Assembly (NCBI GenBank): GCA_009784815.1
Contig: WQXN01000003.1
Location: forward strand, 1 to 63,854
DNA from: Alphaproteobacteria bacterium
GTDB taxonomy: Bacteria > Pseudomonadota > Alphaproteobacteria > Rs-D84
Direction of reading: 5' to 3'
Length of the DNA stretch: 63,854 nt
The position numbers were made by a program, and so were the translations under genes. Below the pieces are notes generated by a model that made no database searches, was not told the origin of the DNA, and worked only from the letters and a program-made list of their open reading frames with translations. This document shows, piece after piece, positions 40,702 to 49,532 of the stretch (position 1 is its first letter; the number at the start of each line of letters is the position of its first letter).

Positions 40702-42969
40702 ATGAGTTTTCGTTACTTTTACCTTTTACCCTTTACCCTTTTGCTTCTCGCGCCCTTGGCTCGGGCCGAACCCATCCGCAGCATCGAAGTGGTAGGCAAC
40801 CGCCGCATCGACAGTGAATCGGTAATGCTGATGATCCCGGCGAAACCTGGTGACAACGCATCACCGGAACGCCTGAATCAAATTACCAAAACTCTTCAGC
40901 GCAGCGGTTATTTTGAACAAGTCTCGACCAGCGTGTCGAACGGCGTGCTTCGCGTGAACATATCGGAAACTCCCGTGGTGGGAAGAATAACGGTTGAAGG
41001 CAACGACGCGATCAGCACCGAAGACCTGAAAAAAGAAATCCGCCTGACCGAACGCGCTCCGTTCTCGGCCGCTTTGATCGGCGCGGACACGCAAAGAATA
41101 CTGACGCTTTACCAGCGCCAGGGCTTCTTCAATACGCGGGTGGAACCGCAAAGAATAAACACGGACGACCACCGCGTGGACGTGGTGTTCCAAATCACCG
41201 AAGGCCACAAGACAAGAATCCGCAGCATCAGCTTTGAAGGCAACCGCGCCTTCAGCAGCCGCACATTGCGCGGCGCTATAATTTCTCAGGAACACGCCTG
41301 GTGGCGCTTCATGGCCTCGTTCGACAACTTCGACGCGGACCGTATCGAATTTGATATGCAGCAACTTCGTCAGTTTTATATGAAAAACGGTTTCGCGGAC
41401 GTAAGCGTCTCGCGCGTCTACAGCCGGCTAAGCGCGGACCGTCGCGACTACTCTGTAAGATTCAAAATAGTCGAAGGCCCAAGATATAGATTCGGTGCGA
41501 TAGACATAGAAAATCCGTTCCCGGATGTGGATATGCAGGACCTAAGGCGCGCCGTCCAGTTCCGCGCGGGCGACATATATAACATAGAAAAAGTCGAACA
41601 AACTACGGCAAAACTTCGTCAGGTCGTGGCCGAACGCGGCTACGCGTTTATCAACGTGGACATAGAACCGAAAAAGAACGAAGATTCGTTAACGATCGAC
41701 CTAAGGTTTAACATCCGCCCGGCGCAAAGAATGTACCTGAACGACATAATCATCTCGGGCAACTCGCGCACGTTCGACTTCGTTATCAACCGTCACCTGA
41801 TGATGCGTCCGAAAGACCCGTTTTCCCTACAATCGATCGAGCAGTCGCGCCAAAGACTGATGCGCACGGGCTTTTTCAAATCGGTGGATATGTCCCCTAC
41901 AAGGATCGAAGATACAAACCTAATGAACCTGAACGTGAACGTCCAGGAACAGCCGACGGGCGAATTATCTGGCGGAGTCGGCTGGTCGAACATAAACGGA
42001 TTTATGGTGGACGCCGGAATTACCGAGCGGAACTTCATGGGCCGCGGCCAGATCGTGTCTATCCGCGCTCAAGTTGCGCAATATCAGGACATGGTCTCGT
42101 TCAGCTTTACGGAACCGTACCTGTTCAAGCGCGCCCTCTCGGGAGGGTTCGACGTTAATTACGTTGTGTACGATTACTCGAAACTTGGCTCGTTCGGATA
42201 TAACAGAGACACGTTCGGAGTAGCAGGGCGCCTAGGCTGGCTTCTTACGGACAACCTTTCTCAACAGTTAAGGCTTTCGGCTACCTGGGATACGATAAGC
42301 GATCTTCTTGCGAACCGCCGTGATACTAATCTGTACACGGCCTCGACTTCGCTAAGATACTCGAAACTGGACACGGACTTCACGCAGAACACCCACACGG
42401 GGGTCATAGGATCGCTAAGCCTGGCCTACACCGGCTTCGGCGGCACGGAAACCTTTTTGCGTACGGACTCGTCGCTTACCGGTATGGTGAACTTTTTGGA
42501 AAACAGATGGCAGCTAAGATCGACGATCGAAGCCGGATTCATCCAGCCGATTCAGGATGATTATATTTCAAGACCGTACAGATACTTCCTTGGCGGCGAA
42601 AGTTTGCGGGGCTTTGATAACGCTGGTATCGGATCAAGAAACTGGATGAACAGGAACTACGCCTACGGCGGCTTGTGGAAAATGAACGGCACGACCCAGC
42701 TGAACTTTCCCGTGTTTATCCCGGACGAATACCAGGTGAAAGGATTTCTGTTTTTGGATTACGGAATCTTGGGCAAACCTCCCAAAAGCGATTTAACCTT
42801 TTTCGGACAACCCAATCTTGTGGACGAAAGCCTAAGGGCTTCTTACGGATTCGGAATCTATTGGAACACTCCGATGGGCCCGATGAATTTTTCATGGGGC
42901 TACCCGATCCTAAGAAAAGACTACGACCGCGAGCGTAGATTCCTTCTCTCCTTCGAAACCCAATTCTAA
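40702..42969 (+). CDS. bamA: Outer-membrane assembly factor BamA
   Basis: Core of the BAM complex that folds outer-membrane proteins. 755 residues: signal peptide (LLPFTLLLLAPLARA), five POTRA-type repeats (IRSIEVVGNRRIDSESVML is the first) and a C-terminal 16-strand barrel ending in the terminal aromatic signature FETQF. It is separated from rseP by one base. The DNA encoding the signal sequence is a pyrimidine-rich run (TTTTACCTTTTACCC repeated) resembling tracts seen in several intergenic regions. Confidence 0.96.
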   Translation: MSFRYFYLLPFTLLLLAPLARAEPIRSIEVVGNRRIDSESVMLMIPAKPGDNASPERLNQITKTLQRSGYFEQVSTSVSNGVLRVNISETPVVGRITVEGNDAISTEDLKKEIRLTERAPFSAALIGADTQRILTLYQRQGFFNTRVEPQRINTDDHRVDVVFQITEGHKTRIRSISFEGNRAFSSRTLRGAIISQEHAWWRFMASFDNFDADRIEFDMQQLRQFYMKNGFADVSVSRVYSRLSADRRDYSVRFKIVEGPRYRFGAIDIENPFPDVDMQDLRRAVQFRAGDIYNIEKVEQTTAKLRQVVAERGYAFINVDIEPKKNEDSLTIDLRFNIRPAQRMYLNDIIISGNSRTFDFVINRHLMMRPKDPFSLQSIEQSRQRLMRTGFFKSVDMSPTRIEDTNLMNLNVNVQEQPTGELSGGVGWSNINGFMVDAGITERNFMGRGQIVSIRAQVAQYQDMVSFSFTEPYLFKRALSGGFDVNYVVYDYSKLGSFGYNRDTFGVAGRLGWLLTDNLSQQLRLSATWDTISDLLANRRDTNLYTASTSLRYSKLDTDFTQNTHTGVIGSLSLAYTGFGGTETFLRTDSSLTGMVNFLENRWQLRSTIEAGFIQPIQDDYISRPYRYFLGGESLRGFDNAGIGSRNWMNRNYAYGGLWKMNGTTQLNFPVFIPDEYQVKGFLFLDYGILGKPPKSDLTFFGQPNLVDESLRASYGFGIYWNTPMGPMNFSWGYPILRKDYDRERRFLLSFETQF

Positions 42970-43007
42970 AAAACAACGTTGCCTGCTTCCATAGGCGATC
43001 CATTTAT

Positions 43008-43490
43008 TTACCTTTTCGCAACCCTTGCCATTTCCAACGCCTCAACCAAAGCATTTTGAAAATTTGGACAATCACGTATACTGTCAGTAACTCCGGATAT
43101 CTGAATCGCCAGGCTGATATCTTTATAATACCAACTGTCTCTGGAAACCCATTTTGATTCTACCAATTCTCCCGAATCTATATGCAAAGCCACCAACTGG
43201 CAAACTCCATATCCCATTTCCAACTTTGTTTTCGGAGCCTCGTTATAAATCTTGCATCCTCTCCCAAATCTATCGTATTCTTCGGTATACTTTGATCTGA
43301 CTTCTATCAATTTCCAATCTGGAAATTTTTTATTAAATACTCCGTCTGTGCGCGGCACACAATTGGGATAATGCAACTTGGGCCCCACAGGAAAATCCAA
43401 GTTAAAGCTACATGTCTCGAAATTATAAGCCATATAATCGACACCACCCAATCCGATCTTCCCATAATTGTATCGTTTTTCAATAATCAT
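43008..43490 (-). CDS. Unknown soluble protein behind a G-tract promoter
   Basis: 160 residues, not recognised. There is no signal peptide; several cysteines (ETCSFNL, PNCVPR, RGCKIYN, GVCQLV, RDCPNF) are spread along it. The sequence is rather hydrophilic, AT-richer than neighbouring genes, and lies at the end of bamA in the opposite direction. Its promoter has nine G in the spacer, so expression may vary. AAAAGGTG precedes the ATG. Confidence 0.5.
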   Translation of the reverse strand: MIIEKRYNYGKIGLGGVDYMAYNFETCSFNLDFPVGPKLHYPNCVPRTDGVFNKKFPDWKLIEVRSKYTEEYDRFGRGCKIYNEAPKTKLEMGYGVCQLVALHIDSGELVESKWVSRDSWYYKDISLAIQISGVTDSIRDCPNFQNALVEALEMARVAKR

Positions 43491-43521
43491 GCTTACACCT
43501 TTTTCTAGTTTACCTGGGCCA

Positions 43522-43548
43522 ATTCTACCCCCCCCCTCATTTTGTCAA
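43522..43548 (-). promoter_or_regulatory. Promoter with a G9 tract in the spacer
   Basis: On the - strand, TTGACA (43548-43543) and TAGAAT (43527-43522) are 15 bases apart, with nine consecutive G directly before the -10 box and TGGCCC after it. This is the same design as the dapB promoter, but with a shorter (suboptimal) spacer. Confidence 0.7.
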
Positions 43549-43558
43549 ACACTTTTTA

Positions 43559-43647
43559 TAATAATCCCAAAACCCATTAGCCGCATCGCAACGCCAAGTA
43601 TAAATAATAACCTCAAAAACCATTCGGCGCATCGCGTTTTCGATGAT
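43559..43647. repeat. Two truncated left halves of nested palindromes
   Basis: AATCCCAAAACCCATTAGCC then GCATCGCAACGCCAAG is cut at CCAAG and joined to TATAAATAATAACCTC, a new left arm (CAAAAACCATTCGGCGCAT, CGCGTTTTCGATGA). No matching right arms exist. The 420 bases between genes here hold these and the next copy, plus the G-tract promoter. Confidence 0.75.
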
Positions 43648-43819
43648 AAATAATCCCAAAAATCCCATCTCGGTCGCGTTTGCGAGGATAGATCGTTCAG
43701 TATCCAGGAAACCCGACCCGCGCCTGGACTGTAATGCCTCCGCAAGGGTCGGGTTTCCGAAGATAATGGACGATATAGACCGCAAACGAAAAACCGAGAT
43801 TGGATTTTTTGTCTTTATT
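43648..43819. repeat. Complete nested palindrome
   Basis: Outer CAAAAATCCCATCTCGGT with ACCGAGATTGGATTTTTTG. Middle CGCGTTTGCGA with CCGCAAACGA. Inner ATCGTTCAGTATCCAG with CGAAGATAATGGACGAT. The apical stem is GAAACCCGACCC/GGGTCGGGTTTC with the same CTGGACTGTAATGCC loop as 28692-28873. The left internal loop differs (TATCCAG for TACCAAG). Confidence 0.88.
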
Positions 43820-43835
43820 TTTTATCCTTATATAA

Positions 43836-43866
43836 AAATATGCCGCCCGCTTTCGCGGACGACACA
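43836..43866 (-). terminator. Weak terminator of the following small gene
   Basis: On the - strand GTCCGCGAAAGCGGGCGGC forms a short hairpin followed by ATATTTTTATA. Confidence 0.5.
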
Positions 43867-43913
43867 CTCCCATCCTTCCCAAACGGGAAACCTTCAAAGA
43901 ACCAACTGGCCCC

Positions 43914-44234
43914 TTACGCGGCTCTGACCGTGGCCTTGCTTGTCGCCGACTGCGCATCAATAATCTTCTTTGCCTCCGAAAATACCATCGCCTTAACGCG
44001 CAAAGCCAAATCTTCGTCGCTTAATCCCTCGACTGCCACCTCGAAATTATCAGTCTTGATCTGCAAAGCTATATAAGCTCCGGTCAAAGCGTCTCGCGGC
44101 AACTTGTCCAAACTATCGGCGCCTTCTTGCAACCTGTCCTTCAAGCTTTCTATCCTTCCGTCTGCCCCAAGCCACGCTGTGCTTGCCATAACATTATCCA
44201 ACGCGGACATTATCTGTATTAAGTTCTGTGTCAT
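43914..44234 (-). CDS. Small hypothetical helical protein
   Basis: 106 residues from the ATG at 44234; AGGGGGAAACC upstream is the ribosome-binding site, and a longer reading from 44300 lacks one. NLIQIMSALDNVMASTAWLG and AYIALQIKTDNFEVAVEGLS suggest an all-helical acidic protein. There is no signal peptide. No family recognised. It is divergent from mraZ. Confidence 0.6.
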   Translation of the reverse strand: MTQNLIQIMSALDNVMASTAWLGADGRIESLKDRLQEGADSLDKLPRDALTGAYIALQIKTDNFEVAVEGLSDEDLALRVKAMVFSEAKKIIDAQSATSKATVRAA

Positions 44235-44392
44235 AGTGGTTTCCCCCTGTTTTTTGGTTCCTCTGTCCGAATCATAACTAATAACGAATCGGCAGGTCAA
44301 GTAAAAAATATAACTTTATTTAATTATTTTCATTTTTGGCTGATTTTATTGCCTTTTCCCATATTTCCCCACATTATAACATAAGTTTGTCA

Positions 44393-44421
44393 TTGACAGG
44401 CATAAAGATAAAGTCTAAAAT
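44393..44421 (+). promoter_or_regulatory. mraZ promoter
   Basis: TTGACA (44393-44398) and TAAAAT (44416-44421) are 17 bases apart; the ATG begins seven bases after the -10 box, so mraZ is probably leaderless. Confidence 0.7.
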
Positions 44422-44427
44422 CACTTT

Positions 44428-44871
44428 ATGGCACTGTTTTTATCATCTTTTACGAACCATATAGACGCCAAAGGCCGCATCTCTGTACCGGCGACTTTCC
44501 GCACGGCGGTTGGCGGCGACCCGTTTGCGGGCATAGTGCTGTTCAGATCATTCACAAGCAACTGTATCGAGGGGTTTTCGATGCAACGGATGGAGAAAAT
44601 GGCAGCGGCGACGGACCAGCTTGGCGCGTTTGATAAAACTCAGGATGATTTGACCGCAATGCTGTTTGCGGACGCAAGACCGCTTCAGTTCGACGTCTCG
44701 GGCCGCGTGGTAATACCGGAAGATTTATTGAAACACGCGGGCATATCGGACGACGCGGTTTTTGTGGGCCGCGGAAACAGTTTTCAAATCTGGAATCCGG
44801 CGGAATTTGCAAAAGCCCAAAACGAATCTCTTGCCCGTCTTCAAAAAACCCACCCGACCCTTAAACTTTAA
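44428..44871 (+). CDS. mraZ: Transcriptional regulator MraZ
   Basis: AbrB-fold DNA-binding protein that normally heads the division and cell-wall cluster and represses it. 147 residues with two repeats: NHIDAKGRISVPATFRTA and QFDVSGRVVIPEDLLKHA. Here it stands alone, converging on yidC with six bases between stops, and no rsmH/ftsL follows. Its regulatory target must therefore be elsewhere, or its own promoter. Confidence 0.93.
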   Translation: MALFLSSFTNHIDAKGRISVPATFRTAVGGDPFAGIVLFRSFTSNCIEGFSMQRMEKMAAATDQLGAFDKTQDDLTAMLFADARPLQFDVSGRVVIPEDLLKHAGISDDAVFVGRGNSFQIWNPAEFAKAQNESLARLQKTHPTLKL

Positions 44872-44877
44872 TGAATT

Positions 44878-46356
44878 TTACCTCATGCTCCTGACCACAA
44901 GCCATTGCTGAGCTATACCGAACAAGTTCGAAACCGTCCAATATAAAATCAAACCGGCGGGCAATCCTGAAAACAGTACTACGAACACAACGGGCAGCCA
45001 CTTTATGATCCCCATTCCTGGCGTCGCGGCGGTGGCCTTTGACGAAGAAATCTTTTGCTGCAGCCACATAGTTGCGCCCATCATTATGGGAAGCAACCCT
45101 ATCACAGGCATCCACGAAGGCACGTTAAAAGGCAGCAAACCGAACAAGTTGAACAAGCTGACGGGATCAGCGCTGGCCAAATCATTGACCCACAGGAATC
45201 CTGAATTACGCATATCGACGGCGATCACCAAAGCCTTATACAAAGCGAAGAATATCGGAATCTGCAATATCAGCGGCAGAAACCCGGACAGCGGGCTGAC
45301 CTTTGATTTTGAATACAACGCCATCATCTCTTGCTGAAGCCGCACCTTGTCGTCGCGATACAGTTTTTGGATACGCTGCATCTCGGGCTGCAAACGTTGC
45401 ATGGCGGCCATTGATCGGTACGATTTTCGTGTTAAAGGAATCAGCAAAGCACGCAATATCAAAGTCAATATTATGATCGCCAAACCATAGTTTCCCGTAA
45501 GCTCATGAAGCGCGGTCAGCGCCCACAAAAACGGCCTGGACAGAAAAGAAAACCAACCGTAATCCATTGTGCGCGCTATTCCGGGCATAACGGAATCCGC
45601 GGCATCAAGTATGGACTGAACCTTTGGCCCGGTGTAAATATGGAATACGAATTCTGCTGCCTGCCCGCCTGGAATTATCTTTTCCCTCAGCGATATGTCG
45701 GACTGGAATCTTTCTCCTTCGATTGTGCGCAACCGCATGGTGCGCGGGGAGTTTCCGGCGGAATCTATGGAAAGAATGGTCTGCCAATACCTGTCCTCGA
45801 ATCCGACAAAAGCCCCTGCTCCGGCTTCGAATATCGCGGACTTTGATTTTATATCGGACCAGTCTTCGCGCTTGACCCGGCTGTCCACCATGGCTATTCC
45901 TCCGCCGGACCCGATCATCATCATGCTGCCGCTCTCGCCCTTTTCGCGTGCGATCCTGGCATACGGGGCGACTGCGCGCGCGCCCTCGGAAACATCGGAC
46001 ACCATGCGAACGGTTATTATATAGTCTTCGACGGTCACGACTTTATTAAAACTTCCGCCAACCAAACCGAATTCGATAAACTCGCCGTCGCGCCCAAGCA
46101 ATTCAACCGGCTCTCCGCTATCCATATAGTTAGAAAGACGTACGCGTGAAATTCTGTTTCCCGCCATCTCGAACGAAATACTATCCGAAACTACATTTTC
46201 TTTTACGTCATTCCTGACTTCCATGACTATGTTATCCCCGGCTTGTCCGGTGATTCCATCCGCTTTCTTAGACGGCATCAGCCAAGTTATCAAAAGATAA
46301 TTCAGCGCCAAGAATCCTGCCATCAACACAGCTATATCAAGATACTTTCTTTTCAT
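44878..46356 (-). CDS. yidC: Membrane protein insertase YidC
   Basis: Inserts and folds inner-membrane proteins. 492 residues: an N-terminal helix, a large periplasmic beta domain and the conserved C-terminal core (YGLAIIILTLILRALLIPLT with RKSYRSMAAMQ following; IFFALYKALVIAVDMRNSGF). The start overlaps lspA by 20 bases. It is the last gene of the recF-ruvC-lspA-yidC operon, an order that is not the common rnpA-yidC arrangement. Confidence 0.95.
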   Translation of the reverse strand: MKRKYLDIAVLMAGFLALNYLLITWLMPSKKADGITGQAGDNIVMEVRNDVKENVVSDSISFEMAGNRISRVRLSNYMDSGEPVELLGRDGEFIEFGLVGGSFNKVVTVEDYIITVRMVSDVSEGARAVAPYARIAREKGESGSMMMIGSGGGIAMVDSRVKREDWSDIKSKSAIFEAGAGAFVGFEDRYWQTILSIDSAGNSPRTMRLRTIEGERFQSDISLREKIIPGGQAAEFVFHIYTGPKVQSILDAADSVMPGIARTMDYGWFSFLSRPFLWALTALHELTGNYGLAIIILTLILRALLIPLTRKSYRSMAAMQRLQPEMQRIQKLYRDDKVRLQQEMMALYSKSKVSPLSGFLPLILQIPIFFALYKALVIAVDMRNSGFLWVNDLASADPVSLFNLFGLLPFNVPSWMPVIGLLPIMMGATMWLQQKISSSKATAATPGMGIIKWLPVVFVVLFSGLPAGLILYWTVSNLFGIAQQWLVVRSMR

Positions 46357-46855
46357 TTTTCCTCTCGATTATCAAAACCCACATATAAATTACAATACCC
46401 AGACTGATGCAAACATCGGCCAAGTTGAAAGCGGGCCAGTGCCATCCGAAGGCGTGAAAGTCCAAGAAATCCACGACGGCTCCGAACCGAACGCGATCGA
46501 TAAGATTACCCAAAGCTCCGCCGACTATAAGCGTCAGCGCCACAGCCTCGATCTTTGAAATTTTTCTTGCGAACAATCTGTACCCCAAATATCCTATAAT
46601 CGCGCCCGTCAAAAATATTATAACCAGCGGAGCGGCCACACCGATATTCCGAAACATGGAAAAACTTGTGCCGGGGTTCCAAGTGAAAATAAGATTAAAG
46701 AAACTTGTAACGCGCGAGAATAGAATCGGATACGGCACTACTTCATAGAATCGTCCGAACGCGAACGCCTGTCCGGTCAGCAGATATAAGAAATATCCCT
46801 TTGATACCTGATCCGCCGCCACAATCCCGAAAATCGCCAATATCTTTTTTATCAT
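46337..46855 (-). CDS. lspA: Lipoprotein signal peptidase
   Basis: Removes signal peptides from prolipoproteins, such as the lipoproteins in this window. 172 residues, four membrane helices, catalytic Asp residues in GGALGNLIDRVRFGAVVDFL and FNLADVCISLGI. It overlaps ruvC by four bases. Typical length. Confidence 0.95.
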   Translation of the reverse strand: MIKKILAIFGIVAADQVSKGYFLYLLTGQAFAFGRFYEVVPYPILFSRVTSFFNLIFTWNPGTSFSMFRNIGVAAPLVIIFLTGAIIGYLGYRLFARKISKIEAVALTLIVGGALGNLIDRVRFGAVVDFLDFHAFGWHWPAFNLADVCISLGIVIYMWVLIIERKNEKKVS

Positions 46856-47334
46856 CCGACCAATATACTTGAAGTGTTGGCATGTGTCAACGCAATAGCA
46901 ATCGCATCCGCCTCGTCCGACTTAGAAACCTCGGCGCCCGGCACAATGATCTTTATCATGCGAAGTACCTGAGACTTATCAGCGTGCCCGGCTCCGGCTA
47001 TTGCCTTTTTGATCTTGTTTGGTTCGTACTCGAAAACTGGAACGCCCGCCTTGGCCAAAGCGACTATGGCGGCGGCTCGACCATGCCCAAGCAATAAAGT
47101 CGAGGTCGGATTTTTATTCACGAAAGTTATCTCAATCGCCGCCTCATCGGGAACAAACTTTACAACCACTGCCTGCAGTTCGTCGAATATCGTCTTCAAC
47201 CGTTCCGACAACTCCAATCCCGACTTCGGCTTTATGACACCCGAAGCTACAAACTTACGCTGATTTCCCGCAACCTCGATCACGGCCCAACCGGTATTAA
47301 CCAATCCCGGATCTATTCCTATAATTCGTTTCAT
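46852..47334 (-). CDS. ruvC: Holliday junction resolvase RuvC
   Basis: Cuts Holliday junctions with RuvAB. 160 residues: IIGIDPGLVNTGWAVIEV with the first catalytic Asp, the Glu in AAIEITFVNKNPTST, and SDEADAIAIALTH with the last Asp. Start and end overlap recF and lspA by four bases each. ruvA and ruvB are not adjacent. Confidence 0.95.
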   Translation of the reverse strand: MKRIIGIDPGLVNTGWAVIEVAGNQRKFVASGVIKPKSGLELSERLKTIFDELQAVVVKFVPDEAAIEITFVNKNPTSTLLLGHGRAAAIVALAKAGVPVFEYEPNKIKKAIAGAGHADKSQVLRMIKIIVPGAEVSKSDEADAIAIALTHANTSSILVG

Positions 47335-48371
47335 TTTACCTCCGCCATCACCTTCTCCTCCAACCCTTCGAATTTCGCAGAATCAACTCCCGTCATCCAA
47401 ACCTGCGCATCGATACGACCCAACTCATCAAACAACCTCGCCCTCGCGCCATCGTCCAAATGCGCGACAACTTCATCAAGCAGAATAATCGGTTTAACTC
47501 CGACAACAGCGGCAACTAACCTGGCATGAGCCAGCGCAAGCGCAAGCAAAATGCTTTTCTGCTGCCCGGTCGAGCATAAATTCGCCGCCCTGCCCAAACT
47601 CGAACTCGCAACCTTAAAGTCGGACTTTTGCGGCCCGTCGAATATCTGCCGGTCGCCTATCAAAGCGCGATTCTCGGACAAATATTTCAAATACTCGTTT
47701 TCGATCTCCGAGATAGGCTCTCCCGCGATGATCCTGTCTTCGATCCACCCCGCCACAGTTATGGTATTGTCTTTAAAGAAATAATTCAACTCGCCGCAAT
47801 ACTTGACTCGTTCGGCGGCGACGGCGGAAGCCGTCTGCATAAGGTTTTCCTCGATCGCCGACAACCAGCCCTCATCTCCGCCCGACTTTATCGCGGCGGC
47901 CCTCTCGGATATTAATTTTACCATCCGCGACAACCGTCCGGCATGAGCGGGCGAAAATCCGGAAATCAAATGATCAAAGAAAGCGCGCCGGTCGCTTGCT
48001 GCGCCGTAAAACAAACCGTCCTCGCGCGGAGTGATCCATAAAGGCTTCACGATCCTAAGAAGCTCGGCGAAACTTGAATCCTGGCCATTGACTTTTACGG
48101 CGCGCCGCTCGGCATTGCAAGCCGTCGCGACAACATCGCCTGAATCCAACTCGGCATGCACGCCAAACCCTTCGACCGATCCAAAGCCCGATAACTCGGA
48201 CAACTCGCTACGCCGCAAACCGGATCCGGAACCCAACAAAGAAATCGCTTCGATTACGTTGGTCTTTCCGGCTCCGTTAGCGCCATATAATACGATATGC
48301 TTGGCGCCGCCGACGCTAACCCTAAGCGACTTATGGTTTCTAAAATTCGTAAGCGTCAGCGTAGTTATCAT
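47331..48371 (-). CDS. recF: DNA replication and repair protein RecF
   Basis: SMC-like ATPase that helps load RecA at gaps. 346 residues: LTNFRNHKSLRVSVG, Walker A LYGANGAGKTNVIEAISLLG, the signature LCSTGQQKSILLALALAHAR and Walker B KPIILLDEVVAHLDD. It usually lies near dnaA/dnaN; here it heads a small operon with ruvC, lspA and yidC. Confidence 0.95.
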   Translation of the reverse strand: MITTLTLTNFRNHKSLRVSVGGAKHIVLYGANGAGKTNVIEAISLLGSGSGLRRSELSELSGFGSVEGFGVHAELDSGDVVATACNAERRAVKVNGQDSSFAELLRIVKPLWITPREDGLFYGAASDRRAFFDHLISGFSPAHAGRLSRMVKLISERAAAIKSGGDEGWLSAIEENLMQTASAVAAERVKYCGELNYFFKDNTITVAGWIEDRIIAGEPISEIENEYLKYLSENRALIGDRQIFDGPQKSDFKVASSSLGRAANLCSTGQQKSILLALALAHARLVAAVVGVKPIILLDEVVAHLDDGARARLFDELGRIDAQVWMTGVDSAKFEGLEEKVMAEVK

Positions 48372-48394
48372 ATCGCATCGATTTCCGGCCTACC

Positions 48395-49297
48395 TTACGC
48401 CGCCTGCCTCGCCGCTTGCCTGGCCACACTCACGACGTTTCCGGCAAAGATATTGTGCGACGTCACCAAGTCCAGCATTTCGTCTTTTTCATCGGTTTTA
48501 GGAACGCTGTTTATATACCTGTTCACGCCTCGAACTCTTTCCTTGGACAATACCGTCATCATGGCTTCCCACACCGCCTCCGGGCTGTCATTCCTGACAA
48601 GCGCGGCCAAAGCCACCTCGGTTACCTTATCGCGATGCCTTTCTAAAATCCGTCCCTTTTTTATAAGCTTGTTAAACAGGCTCGTGCTTTTTACGCCACC
48701 TCCCACTAAATCTGCCGTGACCCTTGTTTCTGAATACCACTCGTTCATCAAAGCATGAACGGCGGCCTTGTCAAACGCGCCCGACTGGCACGACATCCCA
48801 AGATAAACGAAAAGAATCCTCAGCATTTCGCGATTGCTTTCTTTTGTTGCTTTACGGCTTATCTGCAGCTCATCGCATTTTTTGACATACTGCGCGAATT
48901 CGCCTTCGGAAAACTCGCGTCCAAGGTTTTTCCCAAGCTGCCTTCTGCGTCTCGCCTCGATCCTCTCGGCGTCGTTTTTATAAACGCGTCTGCCTTTCTT
49001 TTCGATTACCGACGTAACCGGGACCGGCTTGGACTGTTCTTCCGAAACCGACTGCTCGGCCTGCCTTTTTTCCCTATCCGATACTATAGGCGAAATAATG
49101 CTATAAGCCAAGGCCGCCGAAGGATCTTCCCTTAATACGTTCTTTGCATTGGCAAGCCACTCGGCAAACTCGACATCTCCCATTCCCATAAGTGCGTTGT
49201 TAATCGCATCTGTCCTAGCTTGCCCCCTCAAAGCGTCATCCGGAACCAATCCATCGTCCCATCTTACTTTTCTGTTTTCTACTGCCACCATCGTCAT
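48395..49297 (-). CDS. Hypothetical protein upstream of recF
   Basis: 300 residues, soluble, rich in Arg/Lys in the middle (YKNDAERIEARRRRQLGKNL), helix-rich at the C-terminus (EAVWEAMMTVLSKERVRGVN). No recognised domain. It ends 23 bases before recF and probably belongs to the same transcript. AAAAAGGAATAG precedes the ATG. A nucleic-acid or DNA-damage role would fit the neighbours but is speculation. Confidence 0.6.
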   Translation of the reverse strand: MTMVAVENRKVRWDDGLVPDDALRGQARTDAINNALMGMGDVEFAEWLANAKNVLREDPSAALAYSIISPIVSDREKRQAEQSVSEEQSKPVPVTSVIEKKGRRVYKNDAERIEARRRRQLGKNLGREFSEGEFAQYVKKCDELQISRKATKESNREMLRILFVYLGMSCQSGAFDKAAVHALMNEWYSETRVTADLVGGGVKSTSLFNKLIKKGRILERHRDKVTEVALAALVRNDSPEAVWEAMMTVLSKERVRGVNRYINSVPKTDEKDEMLDLVTSHNIFAGNVVSVARQAARQAA

Positions 49298-49331
49298 ATT
49301 CTATTCCTTTTTTGTTTTTAATTATCAATAC

Positions 49332-49408
49332 TGGTCGGGGTGACATGACTCGAACATGCGACCTCTTGCACCCCATGCAAGCACTCTACCAGGCTGAGCT
49401 ACACCCCG
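49332..49408 (-). tRNA. tRNA-Pro (GGG)
   Basis: 77 bases with encoded CCA. The anticodon stem CTTGC/GCAAG encloses ATGGGGT, so the anticodon is GGG. The acceptor CGGGGTG pairs perfectly with CACCCCG, and it begins with C as tRNA-Pro does. Confidence 0.93.
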
Positions 49409-49502
49409 ACTATCCGTCGACTATAGCCCACCGTTTCCGATTTTTCAAGCCTTTTCCTAACATCAAAGCTTTTACCATTTACCTTTTGCCTTCTTCCTTT
49501 TT

Positions 49503-49512
49503 ATGCTATAAT
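49503..49512 (+). promoter_or_regulatory. Extended -10 box of the mraY-ftsW operon
   Basis: ATGCTATAAT preceded by a pyrimidine-rich run (TTTACCTTTTGCC). The leader of about 14 bases has AAGGAG. The same TTTTTATGCTATAAT string precedes 61357. Confidence 0.55.
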
Positions 49513-49532
49513 GCACAAACAAGGAGCCCTAA

